From positions 62,001 to 126,000 of the forward strand of contig USRX01000002.1 in the NCBI GenBank assembly GCA_900557275.1: a DNA stretch of 64,000 nucleotides, written 5' to 3'. The DNA is from an uncultured Roseburia sp. (GTDB lineage: Bacteria; Bacillota_A; Clostridia; Lachnospirales; Lachnospiraceae). The notes beneath the pieces were generated by a model. That model made no database searches. It saw nothing but the letters and a program-made list of their open reading frames with translations, and was not told where the DNA came from. The translations under genes were made by a program, and so were the position numbers. Shown here piece by piece: positions 8,726-16,585 of the stretch (the first letter of the stretch is position 1; each line of letters opens with the position of its first letter).

Positions 8726-9670
8726 ATGATGAAAAAAAAGACAGGCCTTGTGTATGATATTCAATCTTTTTCTGTTCAGGATGGTCCGGGTATTCGGACA
8801 ACAGTGTTTTTGAAAGGATGTCCTTTGCGGTGCTTATGGTGCCATAGCCCGGAATCACAGGAGTTTTATCCGCAATTGAGTTGGATTAGGATGAGATGCG
8901 CAGGATGTGGGAATTGCCTAAAGCTATGTGCAAATCATGCAATATCTTTAAATCCAATTCCAGAGGAAACAGCGGGTGGAAAAAGTATCCACAAAATATT
9001 GATTGATCGTGAAAAATGTAAAAATTGTGGTTTATGTACACAAAAATGTTATCCTAATGCATTATTTATATCCGGGAAGAAGTATACAGCAGAAGAGATT
9101 GTGGAAAAAGTGAAGGGAGATATGCCATTTTATAAAAATTCAGGAGGAGGCGTAACGATATCTGGAGGCGAAGCTCTGAGTCAGGCGGAATTTACATTGG
9201 AGCTGTTAAAAGAATTGAAGGGTATCGGTATACATACTGCGGTAGATACAAGTGGATTTACAAATCCTGAAAATATTAAAATGGTTATACCATATACAGA
9301 TTTATTTTTATATGATTTGAAGCATATGAACAGCGAAGAACATAAAAGATTGACGGGGGTTTTCAATGAACAAATTCTTGAAAATGCCAGATTGATTGCT
9401 CAAAAAGGCGGAAAAATGCAGATTCGTATTCCTCTTATTACAGATCATAATGATTCGGAGAAAAATATGCATGCTACCGGTTTGTTCTGTAAAAATATAA
9501 AGCAAGCCATTACGATAATTCAGTTACTTCCTTTTCACGATCTTGGAAAGGCAAAATATTCAAGAATTGGAAGAAATGATATTTTTTCAGTTCCGCCAGT
9601 TCCCGAAAAAAGAATAGAAAAGTGCAGGGAAATATTGGAAAGCTACGGATTAAAAGTTACTGTACATTGA
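8726..9670 (+). CDS. Glycyl radical enzyme activase (radical SAM, two extra Fe-S clusters)
   Basis: This protein of about 314 residues is the activating enzyme that abstracts hydrogen from the radical glycine using S-adenosylmethionine. FSVQDGPGIRTTVFLKGCP leads into the radical SAM motif CPLRCLWC (C-x3-C-x2-C). The insert carries CAGCGNCLKLC and CKNCGLCTQKC, binding two more 4Fe-4S clusters as in the activases of eliminating glycyl radical enzymes, unlike the short pyruvate formate-lyase activase. VTISGGEAL is the SAM-binding GGE motif. The ATG at 8711 overlaps the AGGAGG at 8715-8720, so the true start is 8726 or 8729. It lies about 90 bases after the GCVEP enzyme. As the only activase in the locus it may also serve the GCQE enzyme. 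Confidence 0.9.
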   Translation: MMKKKTGLVYDIQSFSVQDGPGIRTTVFLKGCPLRCLWCHSPESQEFYPQLSWIRMRCAGCGNCLKLCANHAISLNPIPEETAGGKSIHKILIDREKCKNCGLCTQKCYPNALFISGKKYTAEEIVEKVKGDMPFYKNSGGGVTISGGEALSQAEFTLELLKELKGIGIHTAVDTSGFTNPENIKMVIPYTDLFLYDLKHMNSEEHKRLTGVFNEQILENARLIAQKGGKMQIRIPLITDHNDSEKNMHATGLFCKNIKQAITIIQLLPFHDLGKAKYSRIGRNDIFSVPPVPEKRIEKCREILESYGLKVTVH

Positions 9671-9725
9671 AAAATAGAATTATAAGTGAAAATGATATTG
9701 TAGCATGGAAAGGAGCATGACAAAA

Positions 9726-10883
9726 ATGATCAGTAAATATCAGCAAGTGTGTCCAGTTATTTTCGGACCAGATGCAGTATTGGAAATAGGAAGTAAAGTG
9801 AAAGAATTTCATGGAACAAAGGTGTTGTGTATTTATGATAGGGGAGTAGAATTATCTGGAATTGCAGAAAAAATCATCCGAACAATAGAAGATGCTGGAA
9901 TTGATGTGTATATTTTTGATAAAGTAATGCCTGATGCGCCAAAAGAAATTATTCATGAAGCAGGACTGATGGCACAGGATAAAAAAATTGACATTGTTGT
10001 TGGTATAGGTGGCGGCAGCAGTCTTGATACTGCAAAAGCGGTAGCTGTGTTAGCCGATAATCCTTTGCCTGTAAGTAAATATTATGCGCAATTTAGCACA
10101 GACTATATAAAAAAGACGAAACTGATTCTTATACCAACGGCATCAGGAACGGGAAGTGAAGTAACGGCGATCAGTGTTATTCATGATGAAGATACGGATG
10201 CAAAAGAAACAGTATTACGTTCTGCAGATATGGCAATCGTTGACCCTGTGCTTACAATTTCAGCTCCACCGCATATAACAGCAGCCAGTGGTATGGATGC
10301 ATTATCTCATGCAATTGAATCATTTACGACAAATTGCGGAAATCCAAAATCTGATATACTTGCTTTGCATGCAATGAGATTGATTATTGAAAATATAGAA
10401 GATGCATATATAGATGGACAAAATCTGGAGGCCAGAACAAAGCTTAGTCTGGGAAGTAATTTTGCAGGAATAGCATTTAATGATGCAAGCGTTCATTTTG
10501 GTCATGCCGCAGCTCATGAAATGGGAATCCGGTTCCATATGCCTCATGGTGTTGCATGTGCAATTACATTACCGGAGGTAATCATGTTCTCAGCAGATGT
10601 TGCACATGAAAAAATGTATAAGATTGCAGAGGCGATTGGAATAAAAAATACAGAAAAGATATCTTTGGAAACAACAGCAAAGTTGGCAGCAGAAAAGATA
10701 CGAAACCTAATGAGAAAACTCAATATAAAAACCTTGAAAGAACAGGGATATTCTAGAGAAGAAATTGTTTCCTGTGCAAAAGCAGCAGTGGAAAAAAACT
10801 GGTTTGTAAGCTGTGCATTAAAACCTGTAAATGTTGAAACGATGGCTCAATTACTGGGAAAAATGTACGATAATTATCAATAA
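9726..10883 (+). CDS. Iron-dependent (type III) alcohol dehydrogenase
   Basis: This protein of about 385 residues belongs to the Fe-ADH family, which interconverts alcohols and aldehydes or ketones with NAD(P)H. GIGGGSSLDTAKA near residues 85-100 is the nucleotide-binding turn. Metal ligands are seen in MDALSHAIE (Asp and His, near 190-200) and in HFGHAAAHEMG...HMPHG (near 255-275). TASGTGSEVT is also conserved. I place the start at 9726, because AAAGGAG at 9709-9715 overlaps the more upstream ATGs at 9705 and 9717. As the last gene of the operon it probably reduces the carbonyl compound released by the glycyl radical enzyme, thereby recycling NAD; sulfoacetaldehyde or 3-sulfopropionaldehyde reductases and propanol dehydrogenases are of this family, so substrate remains open. 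Confidence 0.85.
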   Translation: MISKYQQVCPVIFGPDAVLEIGSKVKEFHGTKVLCIYDRGVELSGIAEKIIRTIEDAGIDVYIFDKVMPDAPKEIIHEAGLMAQDKKIDIVVGIGGGSSLDTAKAVAVLADNPLPVSKYYAQFSTDYIKKTKLILIPTASGTGSEVTAISVIHDEDTDAKETVLRSADMAIVDPVLTISAPPHITAASGMDALSHAIESFTTNCGNPKSDILALHAMRLIIENIEDAYIDGQNLEARTKLSLGSNFAGIAFNDASVHFGHAAAHEMGIRFHMPHGVACAITLPEVIMFSADVAHEKMYKIAEAIGIKNTEKISLETTAKLAAEKIRNLMRKLNIKTLKEQGYSREEIVSCAKAAVEKNWFVSCALKPVNVETMAQLLGKMYDNYQ

Positions 10884-10921
10884 GAGAATTTGAGACAAAA
10901 CTTTACGGAGAGAGGAATAAA

Positions 10922-10962
10922 TGGCGGCGTGTATGATATCCATATGTTCATACTCGCTGCCA
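10922..10962 (+). repeat. Inverted repeat after the glycyl radical operon
   Basis: TGGCGGCG-T-GTATGA pairs with TCATAC-T-CGCTGCCA, a 14-bp stem with one internal T-T mismatch and an 11-base loop. No U-run follows, so it may be an mRNA 3' end stabiliser or weak terminator. Nothing else is recognised between 10884 and the flavodoxin promoter. Confidence 0.5.
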
Positions 10963-11051
10963 AAAGCAGATTGATGAAACAGAAGATGCCAGATGCTATT
11001 GAGAAGAACTGTCAATAATACAGAAGCTGAAGAAATCTATCAATAAAAACC

Positions 11052-11103
11052 TTGACGAAATGCAGAAAGTTATATAATATTAACATAAGTTAGAAAAAGC
11101 TAA
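11052..11103 (+). promoter_or_regulatory. Flavodoxin promoter with TTAG-N6-CTAA operator
   Basis: TTGACG (11052-11057) and TATAAT (11073-11078) form a promoter with a short 15-base spacer. Just downstream is the perfect inverted repeat GTTAG-AAAAAG-CTAAC (11089-11104), which would sit on the transcription start. The same TTAG-N6-CTAA pattern occurs at the next two flavin promoters (11972 and 14665). Confidence 0.6.
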
Positions 11104-11124
11104 CTACAAGGAGGAATAAAAGAA

Positions 11125-11556
11125 ATGGATAAAATTCAGGTTGTATTCTGGACACAGTCAGGAAATACACAGGCAATGGCAGAGGCTATTGGAAAAGGAA
11201 TCACAGAAGCAGGAAAAGAAGCAAATGTGGTTTATGTTGGAAGCGCATCTCTGGATGATTTGAAGGCTGCAAATGCATTCGCGCTTGGCTGCCCGTCTAT
11301 GGGAGTTGAAGTACTGGATGAAGCAGAGATGGAGCCGTTTGTAGCAGAAGTAGAAGGCTTCGCAAGCGGAAAAACAATCGCCCTGTTCGGTTCTTATGGC
11401 TGGGGAGACGGCGAATGGATGCGTAACTGGGTTGAGCGTATGCAGGCAGCCGGCGCAACTGTATTAAACGGTGAAGGTCTGATCTGCCAGGAAACACCGG
11501 ATGATGACGCAATCGCTGAATGCGTAAACCTTGGCAAACAGCTTGCAGAGATCTAA
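11125..11556 (+). CDS. Flavodoxin
   Basis: This 143-residue protein is a short-chain flavodoxin, a soluble one-electron carrier holding FMN. The phosphate loop TQSGNTQ is at residues 10-16, and the isoalloxazine-flanking loops are around CPSMG (near residue 56) and GSYGWGDGEWM (near residues 88-98), the latter giving the usual tyrosine and tryptophan contacts. Length is typical. The start has AAGGAGG 10 bases upstream. It is a single-gene unit with its own promoter and terminator. Flavodoxins commonly replace ferredoxin when iron is scarce, and the operator-like repeat in its promoter resembles metal-repressor sites, so iron-starvation induction is a reasonable inference. Confidence 0.92.
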   Translation: MDKIQVVFWTQSGNTQAMAEAIGKGITEAGKEANVVYVGSASLDDLKAANAFALGCPSMGVEVLDEAEMEPFVAEVEGFASGKTIALFGSYGWGDGEWMRNWVERMQAAGATVLNGEGLICQETPDDDAIAECVNLGKQLAEI

Positions 11557-11688
11557 AATCTGAACATTAGAAACCTGATCACAAAAACCTAATTATAAAA
11601 AACAGAATAAAATTTAACAGTAGTACACTGAAAATCTCAATAACCTTAATAAATCAATTCTCTAATACTTGAACTTTTTCTCATGTCG

Positions 11689-11716
11689 ACAGGCCGGGGC
11701 GTAAGCTCCGGCCTGT
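11689..11716 (+). terminator. Flavodoxin terminator
   Basis: ACAGGCCGGGGC, GTAA loop and GCTCCGGCCTGT form a 12-bp stem (one mismatch or G-U) followed by TTGTATTGT. The U-run is imperfect but the stem is very stable. Confidence 0.65.
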
Positions 11717-12233
11717 TGTATTGTATAACATATCATACGATAAGTCTGTTTGGTAAACTGTAGTATATCAAATATGTCGAAAATTTATATAAATGTTTGT
11801 ATGGCTAAAACATACTCTGATTTCCATTTCATGTGCAGATGTATATTTTTCCTGAAGAAAATAGTAGAAAAAGTGGGGAAAACATACTTTGTAAAATATA
11901 TAAAAAGCAAAATTTTGCACCTAAATTTGAGAAAAATACTTGTCAAATAAAAAAAATGTGATAGAATTGGATTAGTTTGGGCTAACTTTTAAAAGCAGAT
12001 TTTCTTAAATGAAAAATAGATAGAAGGAGAGAAGCTGTTTTTGTGCTTGGAGAAGTGTTGGCTCAATATTTAAAGAATTATAGATATTATATCATGAACA
12101 AAAACGGTTCATGACCAACATTCGCCGTTCGTCAATCATGCGAGCATGTTGACTCTCTTACGCTCATTATATCATGAAAAGGCGGAAAATTAAGAAGCGA
12201 TTAATATAAGATACTTTATGAATGGAGAACGAT
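11717..12233 (+). other. Long gap and leader upstream of apbE
   Basis: The first 220 bases hold no credible gene. A promoter with an operator lies at 11940-11986, leaving an unusually long leader of about 250 bases before apbE. The leader has a TCATGAAC...GTTCATGA hairpin (12091-12113) and an exact 13-bp direct repeat, ATTATATCATGAA, at 12086-12098 and 12166-12178, enclosing CATGCGAGCATG. I do not recognise it as an FMN riboswitch or other known class. Confidence 0.45.
11940..11986 (+). promoter_or_regulatory. apbE promoter with TTAG-N6-CTAA operator
   Basis: TTGTCA (11940-11945) and TAGAAT (11962-11967) are 16 bases apart. The repeat ATTAG-TTTGGG-CTAAC (11971-11986) follows directly, at the expected transcription start. 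Aligned by its right half (GGGCTAAC), it agrees well with the known DtxR/IdeR consensus. Confidence 0.6.
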
Positions 12234-13370
12234 ATGAGAAAGAGAAAAGTGATGCTGACAGTGCTGGGTGTGGTTATGGCATGTTCCCTGCTTGGCGGAT
12301 GTCAGTCATCCAACAGTGAAAAGAATAACGGAAGCGGTACTGCAGTTTCTTCCGAAGCTGAGACAGGCAGCGATGCAGATACCGGATTATCTTCCAAAAA
12401 AGAATACAGCAGAGATATATTTGCCATGGATACTTATATGACCCTGACTGCATATGGGAAAAATGCTCAGAAGGCAGTGGATGCCGGTGTAGAGGAAATT
12501 CAGCGTCTGGATGCTTTGCTGTCTACGGGAAATGAGAACAGTGAGATCGCTCAGATCAATAAAAATCATGGCGGAGAGATGTCCGAAGAAACTGCATACA
12601 TGGTGGAGCGCGCACTGGACATTTATCGGAGTACCGGCGGAGCTTTTGATATTTCCATTTACCCGGTTATGCAGCTGTGGGGATTTACCACAGGAAACTT
12701 TGCCGTACCTTCAGATACTGATCTTGCCGCAAAACTTGCACTGGTGGATGCTGGAAAGATTTCGGTTGAAAAAAATGCAGGTGGAAAATCTGTCATTTCC
12801 ATGCCGGAAGGAATGGAGATTGACCTCGGCGGTATTGCAAAAGGATATACTTCCGGACTGGTTATGGAGATTTTTAAAGAATACGGAGTGAAAAGCGCAG
12901 TAATCAACCTTGGCGGAAATGCACAGGTGCTGGGCAGTAAGACGGATGGTTCTGCATGGAAAGTCGGTATTCAGGATCCGGAAGATGAGAACGGATATCT
13001 TGGCGGATTGAGCGTGACAGACGAAGCTGTCATTACATCCGGTGGATATGAGCGTAATTTTACCGATGAGGCAACAGGGATTACCTATCATCATATCATT
13101 GATCCAAAGACCGGTTATTCTGCAAATAATGGTCTGATCTCAGTTACGATCGTAAGCGGTGACAGCACCCTTGCCGATGGACTTTCTACCTCTTTGTTCG
13201 TACTGGGAACAGACAAGGCCATCGCATATGCAAAAGAACATTGTCAGGAAGACAATTTTGGAGTCCTTATGGAAACGGAAGATCACAAGATTTATATTAC
13301 AGACAATCTGAAAGACCAGTTTATCGATATTAATGGAAATACAGAGTTGAATGTCATAGAGACAAAATAG
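12234..13370 (+). CDS. apbE: FAD:protein FMN transferase ApbE (lipoprotein)
   Basis: This protein of about 378 residues covalently attaches FMN to threonine residues of extracytosolic proteins, using FAD. It opens with a lipoprotein signal ending LLGGC, so Cys23 would be lipid-anchored outside the membrane. MDTYMTLTAYG, DLGGIAKGYTSG and NLGGN are family motifs, and HHIIDPKTGY is the conserved block near the C-terminus. I choose 12234 over 12222, because GGAG at 12224-12227 overlaps the earlier ATG. It heads a run of genes whose later members carry the SGATYSS flavinylation motif, so its targets are almost certainly the proteins at 14812-16494 and 16586-17008. Confidence 0.93.
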   Translation: MRKRKVMLTVLGVVMACSLLGGCQSSNSEKNNGSGTAVSSEAETGSDADTGLSSKKEYSRDIFAMDTYMTLTAYGKNAQKAVDAGVEEIQRLDALLSTGNENSEIAQINKNHGGEMSEETAYMVERALDIYRSTGGAFDISIYPVMQLWGFTTGNFAVPSDTDLAAKLALVDAGKISVEKNAGGKSVISMPEGMEIDLGGIAKGYTSGLVMEIFKEYGVKSAVINLGGNAQVLGSKTDGSAWKVGIQDPEDENGYLGGLSVTDEAVITSGGYERNFTDEATGITYHHIIDPKTGYSANNGLISVTIVSGDSTLADGLSTSLFVLGTDKAIAYAKEHCQEDNFGVLMETEDHKIYITDNLKDQFIDINGNTELNVIETK

Positions 13371-13520
13371 ATTGTATGTTTGGAACTGAAAGAAATGCGA
13401 TTCGATAGAGCAGGGAAATCTTCCATAGAAGGGGATGGTCGGCTGTGGCAGACGAGCAAAACGAAAACATAAAAAAGATGTGTTCTGCCAATTGAAAACG
13501 CAGAAATGGAGAAAAATCAG

Positions 13521-14036
13521 ATGAAGAAAAAGAAATTGTCAACCAAAACGATCGCTATGCTTGCCATGATGATCGCTATTGCGCTGGTGTTCAGCTATGT
13601 GGAAACGCTGATACCCATTAACTTCGGCATCCCTGGAATCAAGCTTGGCCTTGCAAATCTTGCCATTGTAGCGGTTCTCTATATCATGGGTGGAAAACAG
13701 GCATTGTTTGTATCAGTTGTTCGGATTGTCCTCAGTGGATTTTTGTTCGGAAATCTTGCATCCATCCTGTACAGTCTGGCGGGAGGGTTATTGAGTCTTG
13801 CCATCATGGTTCTCCTGCAGAAGACAAAGAAATTCCCGGTCGTTGTAGTCAGTGTTATCGGCGGCATCTGCCACAATGTGGGTCAGCTGATCGTAGCAAT
13901 GTTTGTGGTGGAGAGTCTGAGTCTGACAGTGTATCTGCCGGTATTGCTGATTGCAGGGTTCCTTACCGGACTGCTGATCGGCATCGTGTGTCAGCTGGTG
14001 TTGCCATCTGTCAGAAAAGCATATATGGCTTCCTAA
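13521..14036 (+). CDS. Gx-transporter family membrane protein
   Basis: This protein of about 171 residues has five or six membrane spans after a lysine-rich start (MKKKKLSTKTIAMLAMMIA). LGLANLAIV and the SGFLFGN segment match the Gx transporter/heptaprenyl diphosphate synthase component I family, whose members accompany FMN-binding and ApbE genes in flavin-based extracellular electron-transfer loci. That association suggests a membrane electron-transfer or quinone/flavin role rather than prenyl synthesis, but the family's biochemistry is poorly defined. The start at 13521 is preferred over 13506, because GGAGA at 13508-13512 lies 8 bases upstream. It follows apbE by 150 bases and is closed by a strong terminator. 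Confidence 0.75.
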   Translation: MKKKKLSTKTIAMLAMMIAIALVFSYVETLIPINFGIPGIKLGLANLAIVAVLYIMGGKQALFVSVVRIVLSGFLFGNLASILYSLAGGLLSLAIMVLLQKTKKFPVVVVSVIGGICHNVGQLIVAMFVVESLSLTVYLPVLLIAGFLTGLLIGIVCQLVLPSVRKAYMAS

Positions 14037-14058
14037 ATATCAGAAAAGGATTTGGATG

Positions 14059-14115
14059 TAAAGTCCACAGACCATGACAAAAAATCTGTCAAGGTCTGTG
14101 GACTTTATGTTTTTA
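14059..14115 (+). terminator. Terminator of the apbE-Gx unit
   Basis: TAAAGTCCACAGACC (14059-14073) pairs with its full complement at 14093-14107; the inner TGACA/TGTCA extends the stem. A TGTTTTTAT tail follows. Confidence 0.85.
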
Positions 14116-14126
14116 TATTTGAAAAT

Positions 14127-14452
14127 ATGAAGATTCTGTCCGGGCGGGAAGGCCTTGACCGGATAGTAAAAAGGGCATCTGTATTTGATGCACCTTTTCA
14201 GGAAGACGTACTGGAAAAAGATGTTCTTGTGCTGGGAGATTTTTTTATTACATTCCTTCTTCAGTTTCATCCAGGATCGGAAGAACAGATGCAGGTGTTG
14301 CAGCTTCTGGTAAAAGGAAACTGCAGCGGACTTTGTGTGATGAGGAAGAACTGGCGCATGAGGCAAATGAATATCTAAGCATTGACAGTTTTCGGCAAAT
14401 GACGGAGATTTATGCAAAAGGCATGTATAAGCTGATGACAGAATACAGATGA
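14127..14452 (+). pseudogene. Remnant of a PucR-type regulator gene
   Basis: From 14127 the translation MKILSGREGLDRIVKRASVF...LVLGDFF...LQLLVKGNCSGLCV resembles the N-terminal domain of PucR-like purine-catabolism regulators. After about 70 residues the reading frame breaks; in the +1 shifted frame CDEEELAHEANEYLSI...MYKLMTEYR continues to a stop at 14450-14452. No HTH domain remains, and there is no good ribosome binding site. It is most likely a decayed and internally deleted gene. The family match is by eye and modest. Confidence 0.45.
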
Positions 14453-14481
14453 TCCTTCGTACTATTCCGTATAGAAAACAG

Positions 14482-14545
14482 AAAACTCTCATATTTGGTA
14501 AAAGAACTTCGAGGGGCGGAGATTTACCAAATGTGGGAGTTTTTT
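14482..14545 (+). terminator. Terminator after the regulator remnant
   Basis: AAAACTCTCATATTTGGTAAA pairs across a 20-base loop with TTTACCAAATGTGGGAGTTTT, ending in a T6 run. The intact terminator suggests the decayed gene was once a functional unit. Confidence 0.75.
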
Positions 14546-14627
14546 ATGTCTGTCTGGTCAGTAATGGAATGAGCAGGAAGAAAATCTGACGATTATTGAA
14601 AAGATTTCTTTATAAGAAAACAGTTTG

Positions 14628-14678
14628 TTGACACTTGCATTCTTATAATGTTAGGATAAGTCGGTTAGATAATACTAA
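14628..14678 (+). promoter_or_regulatory. Promoter with TTAG-N6-CTAA operator for the FMN-protein operon
   Basis: TTGACA (14628-14633) is paired with TAGGAT (14652-14657) at 18 bases; a perfect TATAAT at 14644-14649 is too close to that -35 but could use a weaker one. The repeat GGTTAG-ATAATA-CTAATC (14663-14680) follows at the start region, with one mismatch between arms. Confidence 0.5.
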
Positions 14679-14811
14679 TCAAAGATAGAGAAAACTTATT
14701 ACATAAAAATATTATTATCTGAAACTGACTGACGAAGGGCGTTGTATATAAGGACAGTGTATCAGGAGAAAGTATTTTTGTATGGAAATCTGAAAGAAAG
14801 AAGTGAAAAAT

Positions 14812-16494
14812 ATGCATATCAAAAAAATATCCACAGTTGCGCCTGTTCTGGCGGCAGTTGTGATCGCGGCCTGTGCAGGCGTATCCCTGGCAAGCTATAC
14901 CCCCAATGTATATGCAGTTACGCCAAAAGAGGCTGCAGAACTGAAAAATCAGAGTGGCGATACGGAGCCGGAGACGACACCGGATGCACAGGTGTTTGAT
15001 CTTCCGGACGGAACCTACGAAGGAACCGGAACTGGTTATGCCGGATCCATCACAGTTTCTGTAGAAATCAAAGATAAAAAGATCGTGGCGATTAACGTAT
15101 TAAATGTAGAAGCAGATGACGAGGCCTTTTTCAATCGTGCAAAAGCAGTCATTGACCGTATCATCCAGTCCCAGAGTCTGGAGGTAGACGTCGTATCCGG
15201 AGCGACTTACAGTTCCAACGGAATCATCAGCGCCGTAAAAAATGCCCTGACCGGAGAGAAAGACAGCGGTAAAACGGCGGCAGCAGATGCAGGAAAAGGA
15301 CAGGGAACCACAGAAGTAGCGCAGGTTGCAGATGCGGCAGCTTACAAAGACGGTACTTATTACGGAACAGCTACCGGATTTGGCGGTCCTTTGAAAGTGA
15401 AAGTCGTGATCAGCGGCGGTAAGATTGCATCTATTGATGTGGTGGAAAATAAAGACGATGCAAGTTATTTTAACCGTGCAAAATCATTGATCGCAAAGAT
15501 CATTTCCGGTCAGACCACAAATGTGGATACGGTATCCGGAGCGACCTATAGTTCTGCAGGAATCATCAATGCAGTCAGAAATGCACTGACGCAGGCAGCA
15601 GTGTCCGGTACTTCTGATGCACAGGGAACTCTTAACAATGCATCATCCGGCACAACAGCAGTGACACCCGGGGCTGCCGGAAAATTTCCGTACAAAGATG
15701 GTGTGTACAATGGAACCGGATTTGGCTATGGCGGAGATATCAGCGTTTCCGTGGTTATTCAGAACAAGACGATCAAAGCAATCCTTATTACGGATGCAAA
15801 GGATGAAGATGAGACATTTTTTAACCGTGCAAAAGTGGTGGCTGACAATGTAGTAACTGCCCAGAGTACGAATGTAGATACCGTATCCGGAGCTACTTAC
15901 AGCTCCAAAGGAATTTTGGAGGCGATTAAAAATGCTCTGGCAGAAGCTGAAAAAGCAACAAACGGTTCCAATGGAAACGGAAATAACGGAAACAGCACGA
16001 ATGGTTCCGGAAACAATGGCAATTCCAACAGTGCAAATAACGGAAATACCACTAATGGAAACAATAGCAATGGTTCCGGAAACGAAAACAACAATGGAAA
16101 CGGTTCCGAAGATAACGGCAATGCCCAGCCGGCAACAACTTACGCAGACGGAACCTATACGATTGTAGTTCCGTGTGTGCCAGATGAAGATGAGGATTTT
16201 GAACCGTACAATCTGACAGCAAAGATCACGATCAAAAATGACCGGATTGTTTCAGTTGCTGATGTCAGTGGAGATGGCGATTCCGGCAATGATAAATATA
16301 TCAAATGGGCAGCAAACGGAAGGAGCAGCCTCACAGGAATGATCACTCAGGTTCTGGGACTGTCCAGAGAAGAGACAACAGAAGAGAAGATTATATCTCT
16401 TGATACGGTGTCCAGGGCTACATGCAGTTCAAAATCCATTCGGGAAGCCTGCCTGGAAGCACTGAAAAAAGCAAAAGAAGCGTTCCAGAAATAA
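14812..16494 (+). CDS. Secreted multi-domain FMN-binding (flavinylated) protein
   Basis: This protein of about 560 residues has a signal peptide and four FMN-binding domains, the targets of ApbE. Domains begin at about residues 65, 180, 295 and 445, each opening with DG(T/V)Y. The first three end in VSGATYSS (threonines near 131, 244 and 361), where FMN is joined. The fourth reads VSRATCSS: the glycine is replaced by arginine and it may not be flavinylated. Between domains three and four lies a low-complexity Asn/Gly/Ser linker of about 55 residues, suited to crossing the cell wall. A GTG at 14803 is a possible alternative start. Known relatives pass electrons to extracellular acceptors such as ferric iron or to surface reductases; the acceptor here is unknown. 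Confidence 0.88.
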   Translation: MHIKKISTVAPVLAAVVIAACAGVSLASYTPNVYAVTPKEAAELKNQSGDTEPETTPDAQVFDLPDGTYEGTGTGYAGSITVSVEIKDKKIVAINVLNVEADDEAFFNRAKAVIDRIIQSQSLEVDVVSGATYSSNGIISAVKNALTGEKDSGKTAAADAGKGQGTTEVAQVADAAAYKDGTYYGTATGFGGPLKVKVVISGGKIASIDVVENKDDASYFNRAKSLIAKIISGQTTNVDTVSGATYSSAGIINAVRNALTQAAVSGTSDAQGTLNNASSGTTAVTPGAAGKFPYKDGVYNGTGFGYGGDISVSVVIQNKTIKAILITDAKDEDETFFNRAKVVADNVVTAQSTNVDTVSGATYSSKGILEAIKNALAEAEKATNGSNGNGNNGNSTNGSGNNGNSNSANNGNTTNGNNSNGSGNENNNGNGSEDNGNAQPATTYADGTYTIVVPCVPDEDEDFEPYNLTAKITIKNDRIVSVADVSGDGDSGNDKYIKWAANGRSSLTGMITQVLGLSREETTEEKIISLDTVSRATCSSKSIREACLEALKKAKEAFQK

Positions 16495-16585
16495 GATGCT
16501 AAAAGTCTTGCTCTGTAGAGTAGATGGAACTGTATTTGCAGTGAAGTGATTATAAATTGAATAATATAGAATAGAGAGAAATAGG

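Noticed and set aside
864..10883. A bacterial microcompartment locus
   Set aside because: No shell-protein, AdhE, phosphotransacylase or EutJ-like genes are present around the two enzymes.
11750..11950. Possible 66-residue gene upstream of apbE
   Set aside because: No ribosome binding site, AT-driven composition, and it overlaps the apbE promoter and operator region.
12000..12233. FMN riboswitch in the apbE leader
   Set aside because: The conserved AGGAUC/GGGGCAGGGU-type core of the RFN element is not present.
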